A stretch of 17,816 bases of DNA from Synechococcales cyanobacterium PMM_0002 (GTDB lineage: Bacteria > Cyanobacteriota > Cyanobacteriia > Elainellales > Elainellaceae): assembly GCA_949127925.1 (NCBI GenBank), contig CASBQX010000046.1, positions 1 to 17,816 of the forward strand, read 5' to 3'. Shown piece by piece: positions 1 to 7,703 of the stretch. Position 1 is the stretch's first letter; every line of letters begins with the position of its first letter. The notes below the pieces were generated by a model, which worked only from the letters and a program-made list of their open reading frames with translations, was not told the DNA's origin and did no database searches. Position numbers and translations under genes: made by a program.

Positions 1-55
1 CACCGCCTCCCATTGCCCCGATCGCCGCCTCAAATTGCTCACGCTGCTTTCTCAC
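1..55 (-). CDS. possible 5' end of the gene downstream of tldE (partial)
   Basis: On the minus strand a GTG codon overlaps the tldE stop as GTGA and opens a frame that stays open to the window edge. It reads about 18 residues (MRKQREQFEAAIGAMGGG), which look protein-like, but nothing is recognisable. The same GTGA overlap occurs at the copA stop further along. The call rests only on the open frame and the overlap, so it may be non-coding. Confidence 0.2.
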   Translation of the reverse strand, partial: MRKQREQFEAAIGAMGGG

Positions 56-1395
56 TCACCCGTAATCGACAGTCCTTCCACCCAGACTCGGGGGCTAACG
101 CCGCTTCCCGTCAGTTCCAGATCCTTTTCTACATAGATAATAGACTGGAGTAGGTCACGAATATCTCCGGCGACTGTAGCCGCTTCAATACTGGTGCGTT
201 TGCCGTCTTTGATTAGCCAGCCATCGAAGGGCAGCGAGAAGGAACCTTGCAGCGACTGCACCCCAGCATGGAGGGCTTGCAGGTCGTCAATCAAAATCAC
301 GTTATCGGCCTCGTCCAAGCTATAGGTTTGGGCAGCGGGCGCACCGGGGAAGGCATGATAGAAGTGCCGCCCAACGGTGACTTTAGCGCCCATGTTGGCG
401 TGCCCTGTGGGCTGGGCATGCATCCGCTTGGCGGTGCCAGCGCTGTGCAAGAAATTGGTCAGGATGCCTTTGTCAATCAGGGTAATGCGGCGGGTGGGGG
501 TGCCTTCGCCGTCAAAGGTTTCGCTGCCGACGTTTTCGGGATGCAGGGCATCGTCGCACAGGCAAAGCAAGGGGGAGGCGATCGCCTCTCCCAACGACTC
601 TGGGGTCGAAAGGCTTTGCTTATCCAAAATGCTTTGGGCGTTGAACAGGTTGGAGAAAGCCCCCATCAGGCTCAAAAAGGCATCGGGTGAAAACACGACA
701 CGATACTGACCCGATTTGATCTTTTCGTAGTTCAGATGGCTGATGGTCTTCTCCGCTGCTTCTTTGAGGCAGCCGTCTACATCCAAATCGCCAAAGCTAC
801 GGCTGACTTTGAATGCCCCAGCACTGCGCGGTTTACGCCCCTCTTGCTCGGTTTTGCTGTACAGATAAATTGAGGCCACCGATCGCCCTTCGCGGCGCAT
901 CGCCCCAGCGCTGTTGAGGTAGAAGCGATCGAGTTCACGCTGCGCCATGCCGTTGTAGGGGACAGAGGCGATCGCGGGATGGGCGGCCATCAGCGCTTTT
1001 TCTGCACCGATTAATCGCTCAATCAACGCAGATACTTCGGCTGGAGCGGCTTTGTCGTCTAGCTCGCCGCTCAGCGGTGCGGTGGCTTCGGGGCTAAAGT
1101 CGGGAATGTTTTCTTTTGCGCCAAAAAAGCTGGCGTCGTAGGCCGTTTTTAGCGCTAGCTCTAGGCCAACCGGGTCGATGTCGGTGGTAGAGGTAATGCC
1201 GATGGTGCCGTCACCATTCCACACGCGCACCGTCACGCTAGAGCGCTGGGATGCCTTTACCTGCTTGGGTTCACCATGATCGACTTGAACGCTGGTTTCA
1301 TCCACCGACGCGCCGTAGATGTCGTATTTTGCAATACTGAGCCGCTGGGCTGCTGCTTCGGCCTGTGTAGCTAGATCGGTAATGGAGGTTGGCAT
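52..1395 (-). CDS. tldE: TldE/PmbA family metalloprotease partner subunit
   Basis: The 447-residue product matches the TldE (PmbA) family in length and character. In other bacteria TldE pairs with TldD to form a cytosolic hetero-oligomeric protease that degrades unfolded peptides and trims leader peptides of some ribosomal peptides, and it helps degrade the antitoxin CcdA. No HExxxH zinc motif is present, as expected, since the metal site lies in TldD. Family signs include the N-terminal segment with VRVWNGDGTIGITSTTDID (residues about 56-74) and the Gly-rich C-terminal part around residues 325-400 (GHANMGAKVTVG, LQGSFSLPFDGW). The ATG at 1395 gives the usual length (E. coli PmbA has 450 residues), but no strong Shine-Dalgarno precedes it. 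It lies 164 bp after the 73-codon gene and in the same direction as tldD, so one transcript is likely. Confidence 0.93.
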   Translation of the reverse strand: MPTSITDLATQAEAAAQRLSIAKYDIYGASVDETSVQVDHGEPKQVKASQRSSVTVRVWNGDGTIGITSTTDIDPVGLELALKTAYDASFFGAKENIPDFSPEATAPLSGELDDKAAPAEVSALIERLIGAEKALMAAHPAIASVPYNGMAQRELDRFYLNSAGAMRREGRSVASIYLYSKTEQEGRKPRSAGAFKVSRSFGDLDVDGCLKEAAEKTISHLNYEKIKSGQYRVVFSPDAFLSLMGAFSNLFNAQSILDKQSLSTPESLGEAIASPLLCLCDDALHPENVGSETFDGEGTPTRRITLIDKGILTNFLHSAGTAKRMHAQPTGHANMGAKVTVGRHFYHAFPGAPAAQTYSLDEADNVILIDDLQALHAGVQSLQGSFSLPFDGWLIKDGKRTSIEAATVAGDIRDLLQSIIYVEKDLELTGSGVSPRVWVEGLSITGE

Positions 1396-1477
1396 AGGTG
1401 CTGGGTTCCAAGGAATTACTTGAGCAATATTTGAAAAATTTCAACCCAATTCAATGGCGGTCAAGGCAACTGGGTAG

Positions 1478-1533
1478 GGGCAGGTTTTGTAGATCGCTGA
1501 TGTGACTCAACCCAAGACTGGCCAAACCTGCCC
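1478..1533. repeat. inverted repeat in the spacer before tldE
   Basis: GGGCAGGTTT at 1478-1487 is repeated in inverse at 1524-1533, with a 36-nt loop. It lies between the stop of the 73-codon gene and the tldE start. It could fold in the mRNA as a processing or attenuation hairpin, but there is no T-tract and the function is unknown. Confidence 0.3.
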
Positions 1534-1559
1534 TCATATTCCTATAACCAAGACACTGG

Positions 1560-1781
1560 TTAGGAGACGCGATCGCGATACAAATTATGCAAGAGAGCCT
1601 CTAATCGCTCCTCCGGGCAAGCCTCCACGAGGGTTTCAAATGCCTCCAAAAGTTTGGCGGCGCTGTCGCCCAACATCGGACTCAAGCCCCACACATCTTC
1701 TACCCATTCTCGGGGCGGCGATTCCTCAAAAATCGCTCGCTCTAGTAGCGCTTTCGCTTCAGCTTTTGAAATCGAAGACAT
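1560..1781 (-). CDS. small acidic helical protein between tldD and tldE (unknown)
   Basis: The frame encodes 73 residues beginning MSSISKAEAKALL. It could start 24 bases earlier, but the ATG at 1781 is preceded by GGGGAG eight bases upstream, a good Shine-Dalgarno, and lies only 4 bp after the tldD stop, so it is the likelier start. The protein is rich in Glu, Leu and Ala with no membrane segment or signal peptide, and is predicted to be mostly helical (for example EAFETLVEACPEERLEALL near the C-terminus). No family is recognised. Its placement between the two subunits of the TldD/TldE protease suggests co-expression with them; a role as partner or substrate is speculation. One alternative is a small, loosely conserved cyanobacterial protein with an unrelated function. 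Confidence 0.7.
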   Translation of the reverse strand: MSSISKAEAKALLERAIFEESPPREWVEDVWGLSPMLGDSAAKLLEAFETLVEACPEERLEALLHNLYRDRVS

Positions 1782-1785
1782 CGGC

Positions 1786-3279
1786 CTAACTCCCCGATCG
1801 GCCACCGACCGTAATGGAATCGACCTTCAGATGGGGCTGGCCAACGGTGACATAAATGCTGCCGCTCACCGAGCCACAGAAGCCAGCGGCGAGTCCCAGA
1901 TCCTTCGAGCACATGGAAATCTTGTCCATGATTTCTGTGGCTTCGCCAATCAGCGTTGCGCCCTTGAGCGGCTTGGTTAGCTTGCCGTTTTCAATCAGGT
2001 AAGCTTCATCGACTGCAAAGTTGAACTGCCCCGTAGCCCCAACGCTACCGCCGCCCATCTTCTTGCAGTAAATGCCCTTGTCAATTGAGCCAAACAGCTC
2101 GTCTAGCTCATAGTTGCCAGGGGCAATGTAGGTATTGCGCATCCGGCTGGCGGCAGCGTAGGCGTAGCTTTGACGACGACCGCTGCCCGTGCGCGGATGG
2201 CCTGTGCGCATGGAACCTGCCCGGTCGGCCAGGAAGTTCTTGAGGATGCCATTTTCAATCAGCAGTGTCCGCTGGGCGGGCATCCCTTCATCATCCATAT
2301 CAATGGTGCCAAAGGCGTCGGGAGATAGCCCTTCGTCCCAGGCCGTCAGCGCTTCGTGGGCAATTTTTTGTCCCTTTTTATCAATAAACGGCGTCGTTTT
2401 GCGCTCAATTTGGGTCGTTTCTAGCAGGTGGCCGCAGGCTTCGTGAAAAATCACCCCGCCAAACTCATTCGCCATGATCACTGGGTAGCTGCCCGACTCC
2501 ACATAGTCGGCATAGAGCATTTTCCCGGCAGACTCGGCCACGCCTTCTGCCGTCGTGTCAAAATCCCAGGCGCGCAAGAAATCGGGCTTGCCCGTGCTGC
2601 CCAAGCGCTGCCCAATCGAAGACCGATTGGCTCCATCGGCGCACAGCAGGCTATATCCCGCAGATTGAGTGAGGCGAATATCGCGGGCAAAGGTGCCATC
2701 GCTAGCTGCCACCATCACCTCTTGCCAATCGCGGAAGTAGCTAGCGCGACGAGATTGGGCGTGGCTGGCCTTGTCATTGAGGCGGGCATTGGCATCTAAT
2801 AAAATTTCGCCCATTTCCCGAATCGAGCTACAGTCTGCCAGCCAGCTATCTTTGCCCCGCTTGGTGGCATAGTCGCGCAGCAGTTCCAGGTTGATTTCGG
2901 GAATGAAGGCGTTGGCGGTCGGCAGTTGCAGCCCCAAAATCGACAATGCCTTTTCTAAAGCCAATTTCAGTCCTGCAAAAGACAGGTCATTGGTGCTGAC
3001 ATAGCAGTCACCCTTGCCCTGAAACACCCGCACCCCGGCACCTGTAGTCAGCGCCGGCGAGATGCTGGTAATGGTATCGTCTTCTGCCAAACAGTTAATG
3101 TAATTGACGCGCTCTAGAAAAATTTCAACAAAATCGGCTCCGGCGGCGCGCCCCAACCCCAACAGGGTCGATAGCGGCGCTTCCCAACTTTCGTCAAAGC
3201 GATCGCGTGTTGCCACGTAGTTTAGAGTCGGCAATTGCTTAGAAGTGAGTAACAGATCGGGTAAAGCAGAAAGTCTCAT
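1786..3279 (-). CDS. tldD: TldD family zinc metalloprotease subunit
   Basis: This is the catalytic subunit of the TldD/TldE protease. From the chosen start it is 497 residues. The zinc motif HEACGH lies at residues 279-284, within GGVIFHEACGHLLE, and the third metal ligand is most likely Cys468 in GFCGSVSG; in E. coli TldD the ligands are two His and one late Cys. The segment DFVEIFLERVNYINCLAEDD near the N-terminus and the Gly-rich KKMGGGSVGATGQFNF stretch are typical of the family. The frame opens further upstream to an ATG at 3345 (519 residues). I prefer the ATG at 3279 because AGGA sits eight bases before it and the first 22 codons of the longer form look unlike other cyanobacterial TldD proteins. 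It is followed closely by the 73-codon gene and then tldE. Confidence 0.94.
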   Translation of the reverse strand: MRLSALPDLLLTSKQLPTLNYVATRDRFDESWEAPLSTLLGLGRAAGADFVEIFLERVNYINCLAEDDTITSISPALTTGAGVRVFQGKGDCYVSTNDLSFAGLKLALEKALSILGLQLPTANAFIPEINLELLRDYATKRGKDSWLADCSSIREMGEILLDANARLNDKASHAQSRRASYFRDWQEVMVAASDGTFARDIRLTQSAGYSLLCADGANRSSIGQRLGSTGKPDFLRAWDFDTTAEGVAESAGKMLYADYVESGSYPVIMANEFGGVIFHEACGHLLETTQIERKTTPFIDKKGQKIAHEALTAWDEGLSPDAFGTIDMDDEGMPAQRTLLIENGILKNFLADRAGSMRTGHPRTGSGRRQSYAYAAASRMRNTYIAPGNYELDELFGSIDKGIYCKKMGGGSVGATGQFNFAVDEAYLIENGKLTKPLKGATLIGEATEIMDKISMCSKDLGLAAGFCGSVSGSIYVTVGQPHLKVDSITVGGRSGS

Positions 3280-3406
3280 CAGCGGCGTCCTAGGCGAAGG
3301 GCTGGCAACAATATTGGCAACAGTCTGGCCACACTGTAGAGTCATGCGTCAGTCTTCTCAGTCTAGCAAACGTCCCCGCTGAAACGTTCCAGGTAGCGTC
3401 AGTTCG

Positions 3407-3574
3407 TCAGTTGTCAGTTCGGAGGGAGTGAAGGCGATCGCGCTCTGTGCAGGCAAGCCAACGCCCCAGATGCAACTGCGCCAGCTACCCGGCTGCATCC
3501 GATAGCTGTTGCACAAACTGGGCATGGTCGGGCGCAGCCAACCCTATCTGCACGACTGCCAATACCTGTGTCAT
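3407..3574 (-). pseudogene. possible small gene with an in-frame amber stop
   Basis: On the minus strand an ATG at 3574, with GAGTGG just upstream, opens a 29-codon frame (start MTQVLAVVQIGLAAPDHAQF) ended by TAG at 3485-3487. The same frame then runs 25 more codons (LAQLHLGRWLACTERDRLHS and on) to TGA at 3407-3409. Both parts have a protein-like make-up and a TGG-to-TAG change would join them. No family is recognised, so chance is a real alternative. The rest of 3346-3743 holds a palindrome and a short tandem repeat, listed separately. Confidence 0.18.
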
Positions 3575-3641
3575 ATTCCCACTCAACAGTTAAATCTAAA
3601 GTGGGTGTAGGAATGAGAATTAAATAACTCCGCCATTCTTC

Positions 3642-3671
3642 GGTAGGGGCGAACGGCCGTTCGCCCCTACC
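3642..3671. repeat. 30-bp perfect palindrome, interspersed cyanobacterial-type repeat (copy 1)
   Basis: The half-site GGTAGGGGCGAACGG is followed directly by its exact reverse complement. Repeats with a GTAGGGGCGAAC core are very common between genes in many cyanobacteria. A diverged second copy lies at 9963-9999. It lies in the spacer between tRNA-Gly and tldD, and long spurious reading frames pass through it. Confidence 0.85.
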
Positions 3672-3695
3672 AGTAATCAAATTCCCGATCTTAAC

Positions 3696-3724
3696 TTAAC
3701 TCCATAATCGTTAACTCCATAATC
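3696..3724. repeat. tandem duplication of a 15-bp unit
   Basis: The unit TTAACTCCATAATC occurs at 3696-3709 and again at 3711-3724, separated by one G. It lies just beyond the 3' end of the minus-strand tRNA-Gly gene. It looks like a slippage duplication with no evident function. Confidence 0.75.
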
Positions 3725-3742
3725 CTCAAATCTAAAACAATA

Positions 3743-3813
3743 AGCGGGCAGCGGGAATCGAACCCGCATCAACAGCTTGGAAGGCTGTAGTTTTACCACT
3801 AAACTATGCCCGC
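3743..3813 (-). tRNA. tRNA-Gly (anticodon UCC)
   Basis: The minus strand folds into a complete 71-nt cloverleaf. The acceptor stem is GCGGGCA paired with TGCCCGC plus a T discriminator, as usual for bacterial tRNA-Gly. The D arm contains GTTTAGTGGTAAAAC. The anticodon stem ACAGC/GCTGT holds the loop CTTCCAA, so the anticodon is TCC and the tRNA reads GGA/GGG glycine codons. The T arm is CGGGT TCGATTC CCGCT minus its usual trailing base pairing. The CCA end is not encoded. A TATAAT box lies about 20 bases upstream. Confidence 0.96.
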
Positions 3814-3817
3814 ATTA

Positions 3818-3854
3818 AAAGAACGTCAGTGACATTATATCCTGTACGTTCTTT
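3818..3854 (-). promoter_or_regulatory. tRNA-Gly promoter with a dyad centred on the -10 box
   Basis: On the minus strand a perfect TATAAT lies at 3839-3834, 20 bases before the tRNA, so transcription should begin near 3827. No good -35 box is seen at 17 bases (TTAAGC at best). A 9-bp inverted repeat, AAAGAACGT at 3818-3826 and ACGTTCTTT at 3846-3854, flanks the box, with its centre almost exactly on it. The -10 is well supported; any operator role of the dyad is inference. Confidence 0.6.
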
Positions 3855-3924
3855 AAGCTTAACCAGGGTATCACACTCTAACAGTGCTTTTTTTATCCGT
3901 TTTCTAAAACGAATGCCCCCAAAG

Positions 3925-3965
3925 GCGTGAATTATCTCCTAGGACAGCCGGGAAATAATTCACGC
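3925..3965 (-). terminator. hairpin at the 3' end of dxs
   Basis: Eight bases past the dxs stop, an 11-bp perfect inverted repeat (GCGTGAATTAT at 3925-3935, ATAATTCACGC at 3955-3965) encloses a 19-nt loop. It is placed as a terminator or mRNA-stabilising hairpin for dxs. There is no U-tract right after it, so intrinsic termination is not certain. Confidence 0.55.
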
Positions 3966-3973
3966 TTTGCAGG

Positions 3974-5878
3974 TCAGCTCACCAGAGCGGGCTGAGGCAC
4001 CATGGTTTTGAGAATGCGATCGGCAATCTGTGGCCCGGTTAGACCCAGTGCAGTCATCGACTCGTCTGGTTTAGCGTGATCAACTAAGAGATCGGGCACG
4101 CCGATCCGAGTTATGGGCACGGCTACGCCAGCATCCAGCAATGATTCTGCCACCGCAGAGCCAAAGCCACCCATGAGACAGCCTTCTTCTAAGGTCACGA
4201 CCCGACGCACTTGCCGCGCCAAGGGAATGATCAGCTCTGTATCTAGCGGCTTGGCAAAGCGAGCATTGATCACCGTGGCTTCGATCCCATGCTCACCAAG
4301 GATTTCTGCCGCCTGCATCGCCGGGTAAACCATCGTGCCATAGCCCAACAGCAGCAGGTCATCGCCCTGCCGCAAAATCTCAGCTTTCCCAATCGGTAGC
4401 GGCTCCCAGCCTTCTTCCATCAGCGGCACACCATGACCGCTGCCGCGCGGATAGCGCAGGGCGATCGGGCCGTCTGTGTAGTTGACTCCGGTGACAATCA
4501 TCCGCTGGAGTTCGGCTTCGTCTTTGGGAGCCATCAGCACCATATTGGGAATGCAGCGCAGGTAGGCGATGTCGTATAACCCTTGGTGGGTGGGGCCATC
4601 GGCTCCAACTATGCCCGCTCGGTCTAAACAGAAAAAGACGGGTAGGTTTTGGACGCAGACGTCGTGCACAATCTGGTCGAAGGCGCGCTGCAAAAAGGTG
4701 GAGTAAATGACGACGACGGGGCGGATGCCTTCACAGGCCAGACCAGCAGCCATGGTAACGGCGTGCTGTTCGGCAATGCCGACATCAATGTATTGCTTGG
4801 GCAGTTTTTGCTGAAGTTTGTCTAGCCCGGTTCCAGTGGCCATTGCTGCCGTGATCCCCATGATGTTGGGATTATTTTCGGCAAGGCGTACCAGGGTGTG
4901 AGCAAACACCTTGGCGTAGTCGGGCGGTTTGGGCTTGTTGGAGGGTTTGGCTTTGCCCGTGGTCAGGTCAAATGGGTTCTGTGCATGGTAGCCCACCTGA
5001 TCATTTTCGGCGATCGCATACCCCTTCCCCTTCGTGGTGGCCACATGCACCAGCACTGGCCCTGGCAGCTTGTGCGCCTGGTTGAAGGTAAGAATCAGCT
5101 CCTCCAAATTGTGGCCATCGACCGGTCCCATATAGGTAAAGCCGAGTTCTTCAAACACTGCGCCTACCTTGGGCACCGCCAGCCGCTTCATCCCTTCCTT
5201 AATCCGATGTAGCTCAGGCGTCAGCGAGTCGCCCACAAACGGCAAATGCTTCATCTGCTCTTCCAGATTGTCGGTGAGAAATTGCATCGGTGGGCTGAGG
5301 CGCATTTTATTCAGGTATCGAGGAATTGCGCCCACGTTGGGCGAAATCGACATCTCGTTATCGTTCAGCACCACCAGCAAATTCGTCCGAGGCAGATGAC
5401 CCGCGTGGTTAATCGCCTCTAGCGCCATGCCACCCGTGAGCGCCCCGTCCCCAATGACCGCCACCGTCTTAAACTTCTCGCCCTTTTGCTCGCGCGCTAG
5501 CGCCATGCCCAGCGCCGCCGAAATGCTAGTAGATGCATGCCCAGCGCCAAAATGGTCAAACTCACTCTCGCACCGCTTCAGGTAGCCAGCGACACCATGC
5601 CTTTGGCGCAATGTATCGAAGCGGTCATATCGTCCGGTAATCAGTTTGTGGGGATAGGCTTGGTGCCCCACGTCCCAGACTACTTTGTCGCGATCGAGAT
5701 CCAGGGTTTGGTAGAGGGCTAATGTCAATTCCACTACACCCAGACCAGGACCCAGATGCCCACCACTCGCCGCCACAGTCTGCAAATGCTTTTCCCGAAT
5801 TTGGCGAGCAATTTGCTGAAGCTGATGAATTGAAAGACCGTGGAGCTGGTTTGGATGGGTGACTTCACTCAGGTGCAT
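3974..5878 (-). CDS. dxs: 1-deoxy-D-xylulose-5-phosphate synthase
   Basis: DXS condenses pyruvate with glyceraldehyde 3-phosphate, using thiamine diphosphate, to give DXP. This is the entry step of the MEP pathway, which supplies carotenoids, phytol, quinone tails and hopanoids. The 634-residue length is typical. The thiamine diphosphate motif begins GDGALTGGM at residues 143-151 and ends at Asn174 in LNDNEMSISP. GGHLGPGLG at 39-47 is the conserved N-terminal active-site segment. The catalytic Glu is E370 in DVGIAEQHAV, and DRAGIVGADGPTHQG at 419-433 is the family signature of the pyrimidine domain. The C-terminal transketolase domain is complete. The ATG at 5878 fits the family, with AAAAGG about six bases before it. 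The gene is divergent from pilT across 310 bp and lies upstream of tRNA-Gly. Confidence 0.98.
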   Translation of the reverse strand: MHLSEVTHPNQLHGLSIHQLQQIARQIREKHLQTVAASGGHLGPGLGVVELTLALYQTLDLDRDKVVWDVGHQAYPHKLITGRYDRFDTLRQRHGVAGYLKRCESEFDHFGAGHASTSISAALGMALAREQKGEKFKTVAVIGDGALTGGMALEAINHAGHLPRTNLLVVLNDNEMSISPNVGAIPRYLNKMRLSPPMQFLTDNLEEQMKHLPFVGDSLTPELHRIKEGMKRLAVPKVGAVFEELGFTYMGPVDGHNLEELILTFNQAHKLPGPVLVHVATTKGKGYAIAENDQVGYHAQNPFDLTTGKAKPSNKPKPPDYAKVFAHTLVRLAENNPNIMGITAAMATGTGLDKLQQKLPKQYIDVGIAEQHAVTMAAGLACEGIRPVVVIYSTFLQRAFDQIVHDVCVQNLPVFFCLDRAGIVGADGPTHQGLYDIAYLRCIPNMVLMAPKDEAELQRMIVTGVNYTDGPIALRYPRGSGHGVPLMEEGWEPLPIGKAEILRQGDDLLLLGYGTMVYPAMQAAEILGEHGIEATVINARFAKPLDTELIIPLARQVRRVVTLEEGCLMGGFGSAVAESLLDAGVAVPITRIGVPDLLVDHAKPDESMTALGLTGPQIADRILKTMVPQPALVS

Positions 5879-6188
5879 AAAAATACCTTTTAAGTCTTGC
5901 AGTAAAGGCTAGTTTCTCTTTTCAATCTAATGCAATTAGAGAATTAAAATTATTGCTGGTTTTACTACACCATTGGAAGATTTATTTAGAAATCTCTACG
6001 TTTACCCTGATTGCACCTGTCGATCTTAAGGCCAATCATGATCGACCCGCTGCCAATTTTGGGAATTCTCCACAAGTACAGTGGGAGCCTGTAAGTTTTG
6101 TGAGTATGCTGAGAGGCACTACCCCTCAGCCGTACTGCGTGAATTCTGAAAACCTTCCAAATCCTGACTTTTTGCAAGAAGTGGCATT
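5879..6188. promoter_or_regulatory. divergent dxs/pilT intergenic region
   Basis: This 310-bp AT-rich spacer must hold the promoters of dxs (minus) and pilT (plus). No unambiguous -35/-10 pair could be picked. A hairpin lies at 6108-6130: GCTGAGAGG and CCCCTCAGC pair around a CACTA loop with one mismatch, about 60 bases before the pilT start, so it may sit in the pilT leader. Short frames across the region look spurious. Confidence 0.5.
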
Positions 6189-7565
6189 ATGACAGACGCA
6201 CAGCGCCCCAACAGTACCCCCCCATCCACGCCCCGCATGCCACCGCCACCGCCACCCGGCAGAATGGCGGGCGCTCCATCTACCCCAGACATGGGGCAGA
6301 TGACTCAGCAGATATCGTCACCACCTGCGCCCAATACCTCGGCTACGCGAGTCAACCCCACTCCGGCAACAGCAGGAAATTCATCGTTATCGGGAATGAA
6401 TACGGCGGTAGTGAAGCCACCCCCGATGCCATCGGCACCCCCAGCAGGGCATCGACCCGCTGCTCCACCACCGCCCCAAGCTGGACGGAGTAAAGCCAGC
6501 CCCGGCCAGCCAACGCTAGAGCAGCTGGTAAAAGAAGCTTACGATAAAGGGTTTTCTGATGTTCATTTGGGTGTGGCCGAAATTCCTCGTTTCCGCAACC
6601 GGGGCGAAATTGAAACGACTGACTATCCAGTGACGGACTCAGACACTTTCTTTAGCTGGATGCAAGAAATTCTGTCTGATGCAGAAATTCAGCGGTTTAA
6701 AGACACGCTAGATTTTGACGGTGCCACCCAGTACGAATTTGCCCGGGTGCGGATCAATATTTTTGATTCGCTGTATGGACCCTCCATGGTAATGCGGCTG
6801 ATCCCACTGAAGATTCTGACGATTGAGCAGTTGAATCTACCGCAGGTATTTAAGGAGCTTTGCCACTACCACAAGGGTCTGATCTTGGTTACAGGACCCA
6901 CGGGTTCTGGGAAATCGACAACGATGGCCGCCATGATCGACTACATGAACAAGGAGATGCCACGGCACATCGTCACGATTGAAGACCCGATTGAATTTGT
7001 CCATAAAAGCCAGAAAGCGTTGATTAAACAGCGAGAAGTGGGCATTCATACGCTCAAATTCGATGCAGCCCTGAAGGCATCGCTGCGGGAAGACCCGGAT
7101 GTGATTCTAATCGGTGAAATGCGGGACAAAGAAACCGTGAATACGGCGCTCAAAGCGGCTCAAACGGGTCACTTGGTGATTGGAACGCTGCACACGAACA
7201 GTGCCGTGAAGACGATTGAGCGGATTTTGGGCTTGTTTGAACCGGAGCAGCAAGATCCGATGCGGCTGGCGATCGCCGAATCGTTGGTGGCCGTGGTTTC
7301 CCAAGGGCTGTGCCGGACTACCGACGGCAAGCGAGCGGCCTTCCATGACATTTTGATCAACACAGACGCCATTCGGGACTACATCCGCAAAGGCGACTTG
7401 GATGAAGTGGAAGCCCTGATCCCCCGCTGTACCTTCGACGGCATGTGTACGATGAACCAAGCCTTGTACAAGCTGTACGAAGCCGGACGGATTACCGAAG
7501 AAACTGCCCTAGAAATGTCGCCCAAGACCAACGAAATGGCTCAGATCTTACGGGGTCGGGTTTAA
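6189..7565 (+). CDS. pilT: PilT-type twitching motility ATPase with proline-rich N-terminus
   Basis: This is a hexameric retraction ATPase at the cytoplasmic base of the type IV pilus, needed for twitching, phototaxis and DNA uptake in cyanobacteria. Of 458 residues, about 1-108 are Pro/Ala/Ser-rich and low-complexity, with runs of up to seven prolines. The PilT core follows: SDVHLGVAEIP near 123, Walker A GPTGSGKST at 236-244, the Asp box IVTIEDPIEFVH at 261-272, Walker B EDPDVILIGEMRD at 301-313 and the His box TGHLVIGTLHTNSA at 326-339. AIRDYIRKG at 394-402 matches the PilT-specific AIRNLIREG motif, which separates it from PilB. The core is canonical, but the extension makes the protein longer than standard PilT (about 345-370). 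That would fit the second cyanobacterial paralogue, PilT2, though this is not proved. Two genes follow in the same direction. Confidence 0.95.
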   Translation: MTDAQRPNSTPPSTPRMPPPPPPGRMAGAPSTPDMGQMTQQISSPPAPNTSATRVNPTPATAGNSSLSGMNTAVVKPPPMPSAPPAGHRPAAPPPPQAGRSKASPGQPTLEQLVKEAYDKGFSDVHLGVAEIPRFRNRGEIETTDYPVTDSDTFFSWMQEILSDAEIQRFKDTLDFDGATQYEFARVRINIFDSLYGPSMVMRLIPLKILTIEQLNLPQVFKELCHYHKGLILVTGPTGSGKSTTMAAMIDYMNKEMPRHIVTIEDPIEFVHKSQKALIKQREVGIHTLKFDAALKASLREDPDVILIGEMRDKETVNTALKAAQTGHLVIGTLHTNSAVKTIERILGLFEPEQQDPMRLAIAESLVAVVSQGLCRTTDGKRAAFHDILINTDAIRDYIRKGDLDEVEALIPRCTFDGMCTMNQALYKLYEAGRITEETALEMSPKTNEMAQILRGRV

Positions 7566-7617
7566 GGCGGACAGGGCTAGGAATCGGGATTAAACAAGTT
7601 CTAGCTGTTGAGTTTTG

Positions 7618-7648
7618 AGTTTTGAGTTAGGCGATCTAACTCAAAACT
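7618..7648 (+). terminator. hairpin after pilT, built on a TTGAGTTT repeat
   Basis: A perfect 12-bp inverted repeat (arms 7618-7629 and 7637-7648, AGTTTTGAGTTA in the first arm) has a 7-nt loop GGCGATC. It is preceded by TGAGTTT direct repeats. Such TTGAGTTT hairpins are scattered between genes in many cyanobacteria. It could end or attenuate pilT transcription, but there is no T-tract, so read-through into the next genes is possible. Confidence 0.5.
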
Positions 7649-7703
7649 TGGAACTTAACATTCATTCATTTCTTAGGGCTTTCAGATTAGGGAAGCGGTA
7701 CAG

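Noticed and set aside
3414..3680. 88-codon minus-strand frame
   Set aside because: It begins inside the 30-bp palindrome and its translation (many Cys, Arg and Pro, no pattern) is not protein-like; another frame in the same stretch looks better.
3871..3894. Terminator-like CACT/AGTG followed by seven T on the plus strand
   Set aside because: The stem has only four pairs and no plus-strand gene lies upstream to be terminated.
5953..6192. 79-codon plus-strand frame before pilT
   Set aside because: It runs over the pilT start, has no protein-like pattern and occupies the expected promoter region.
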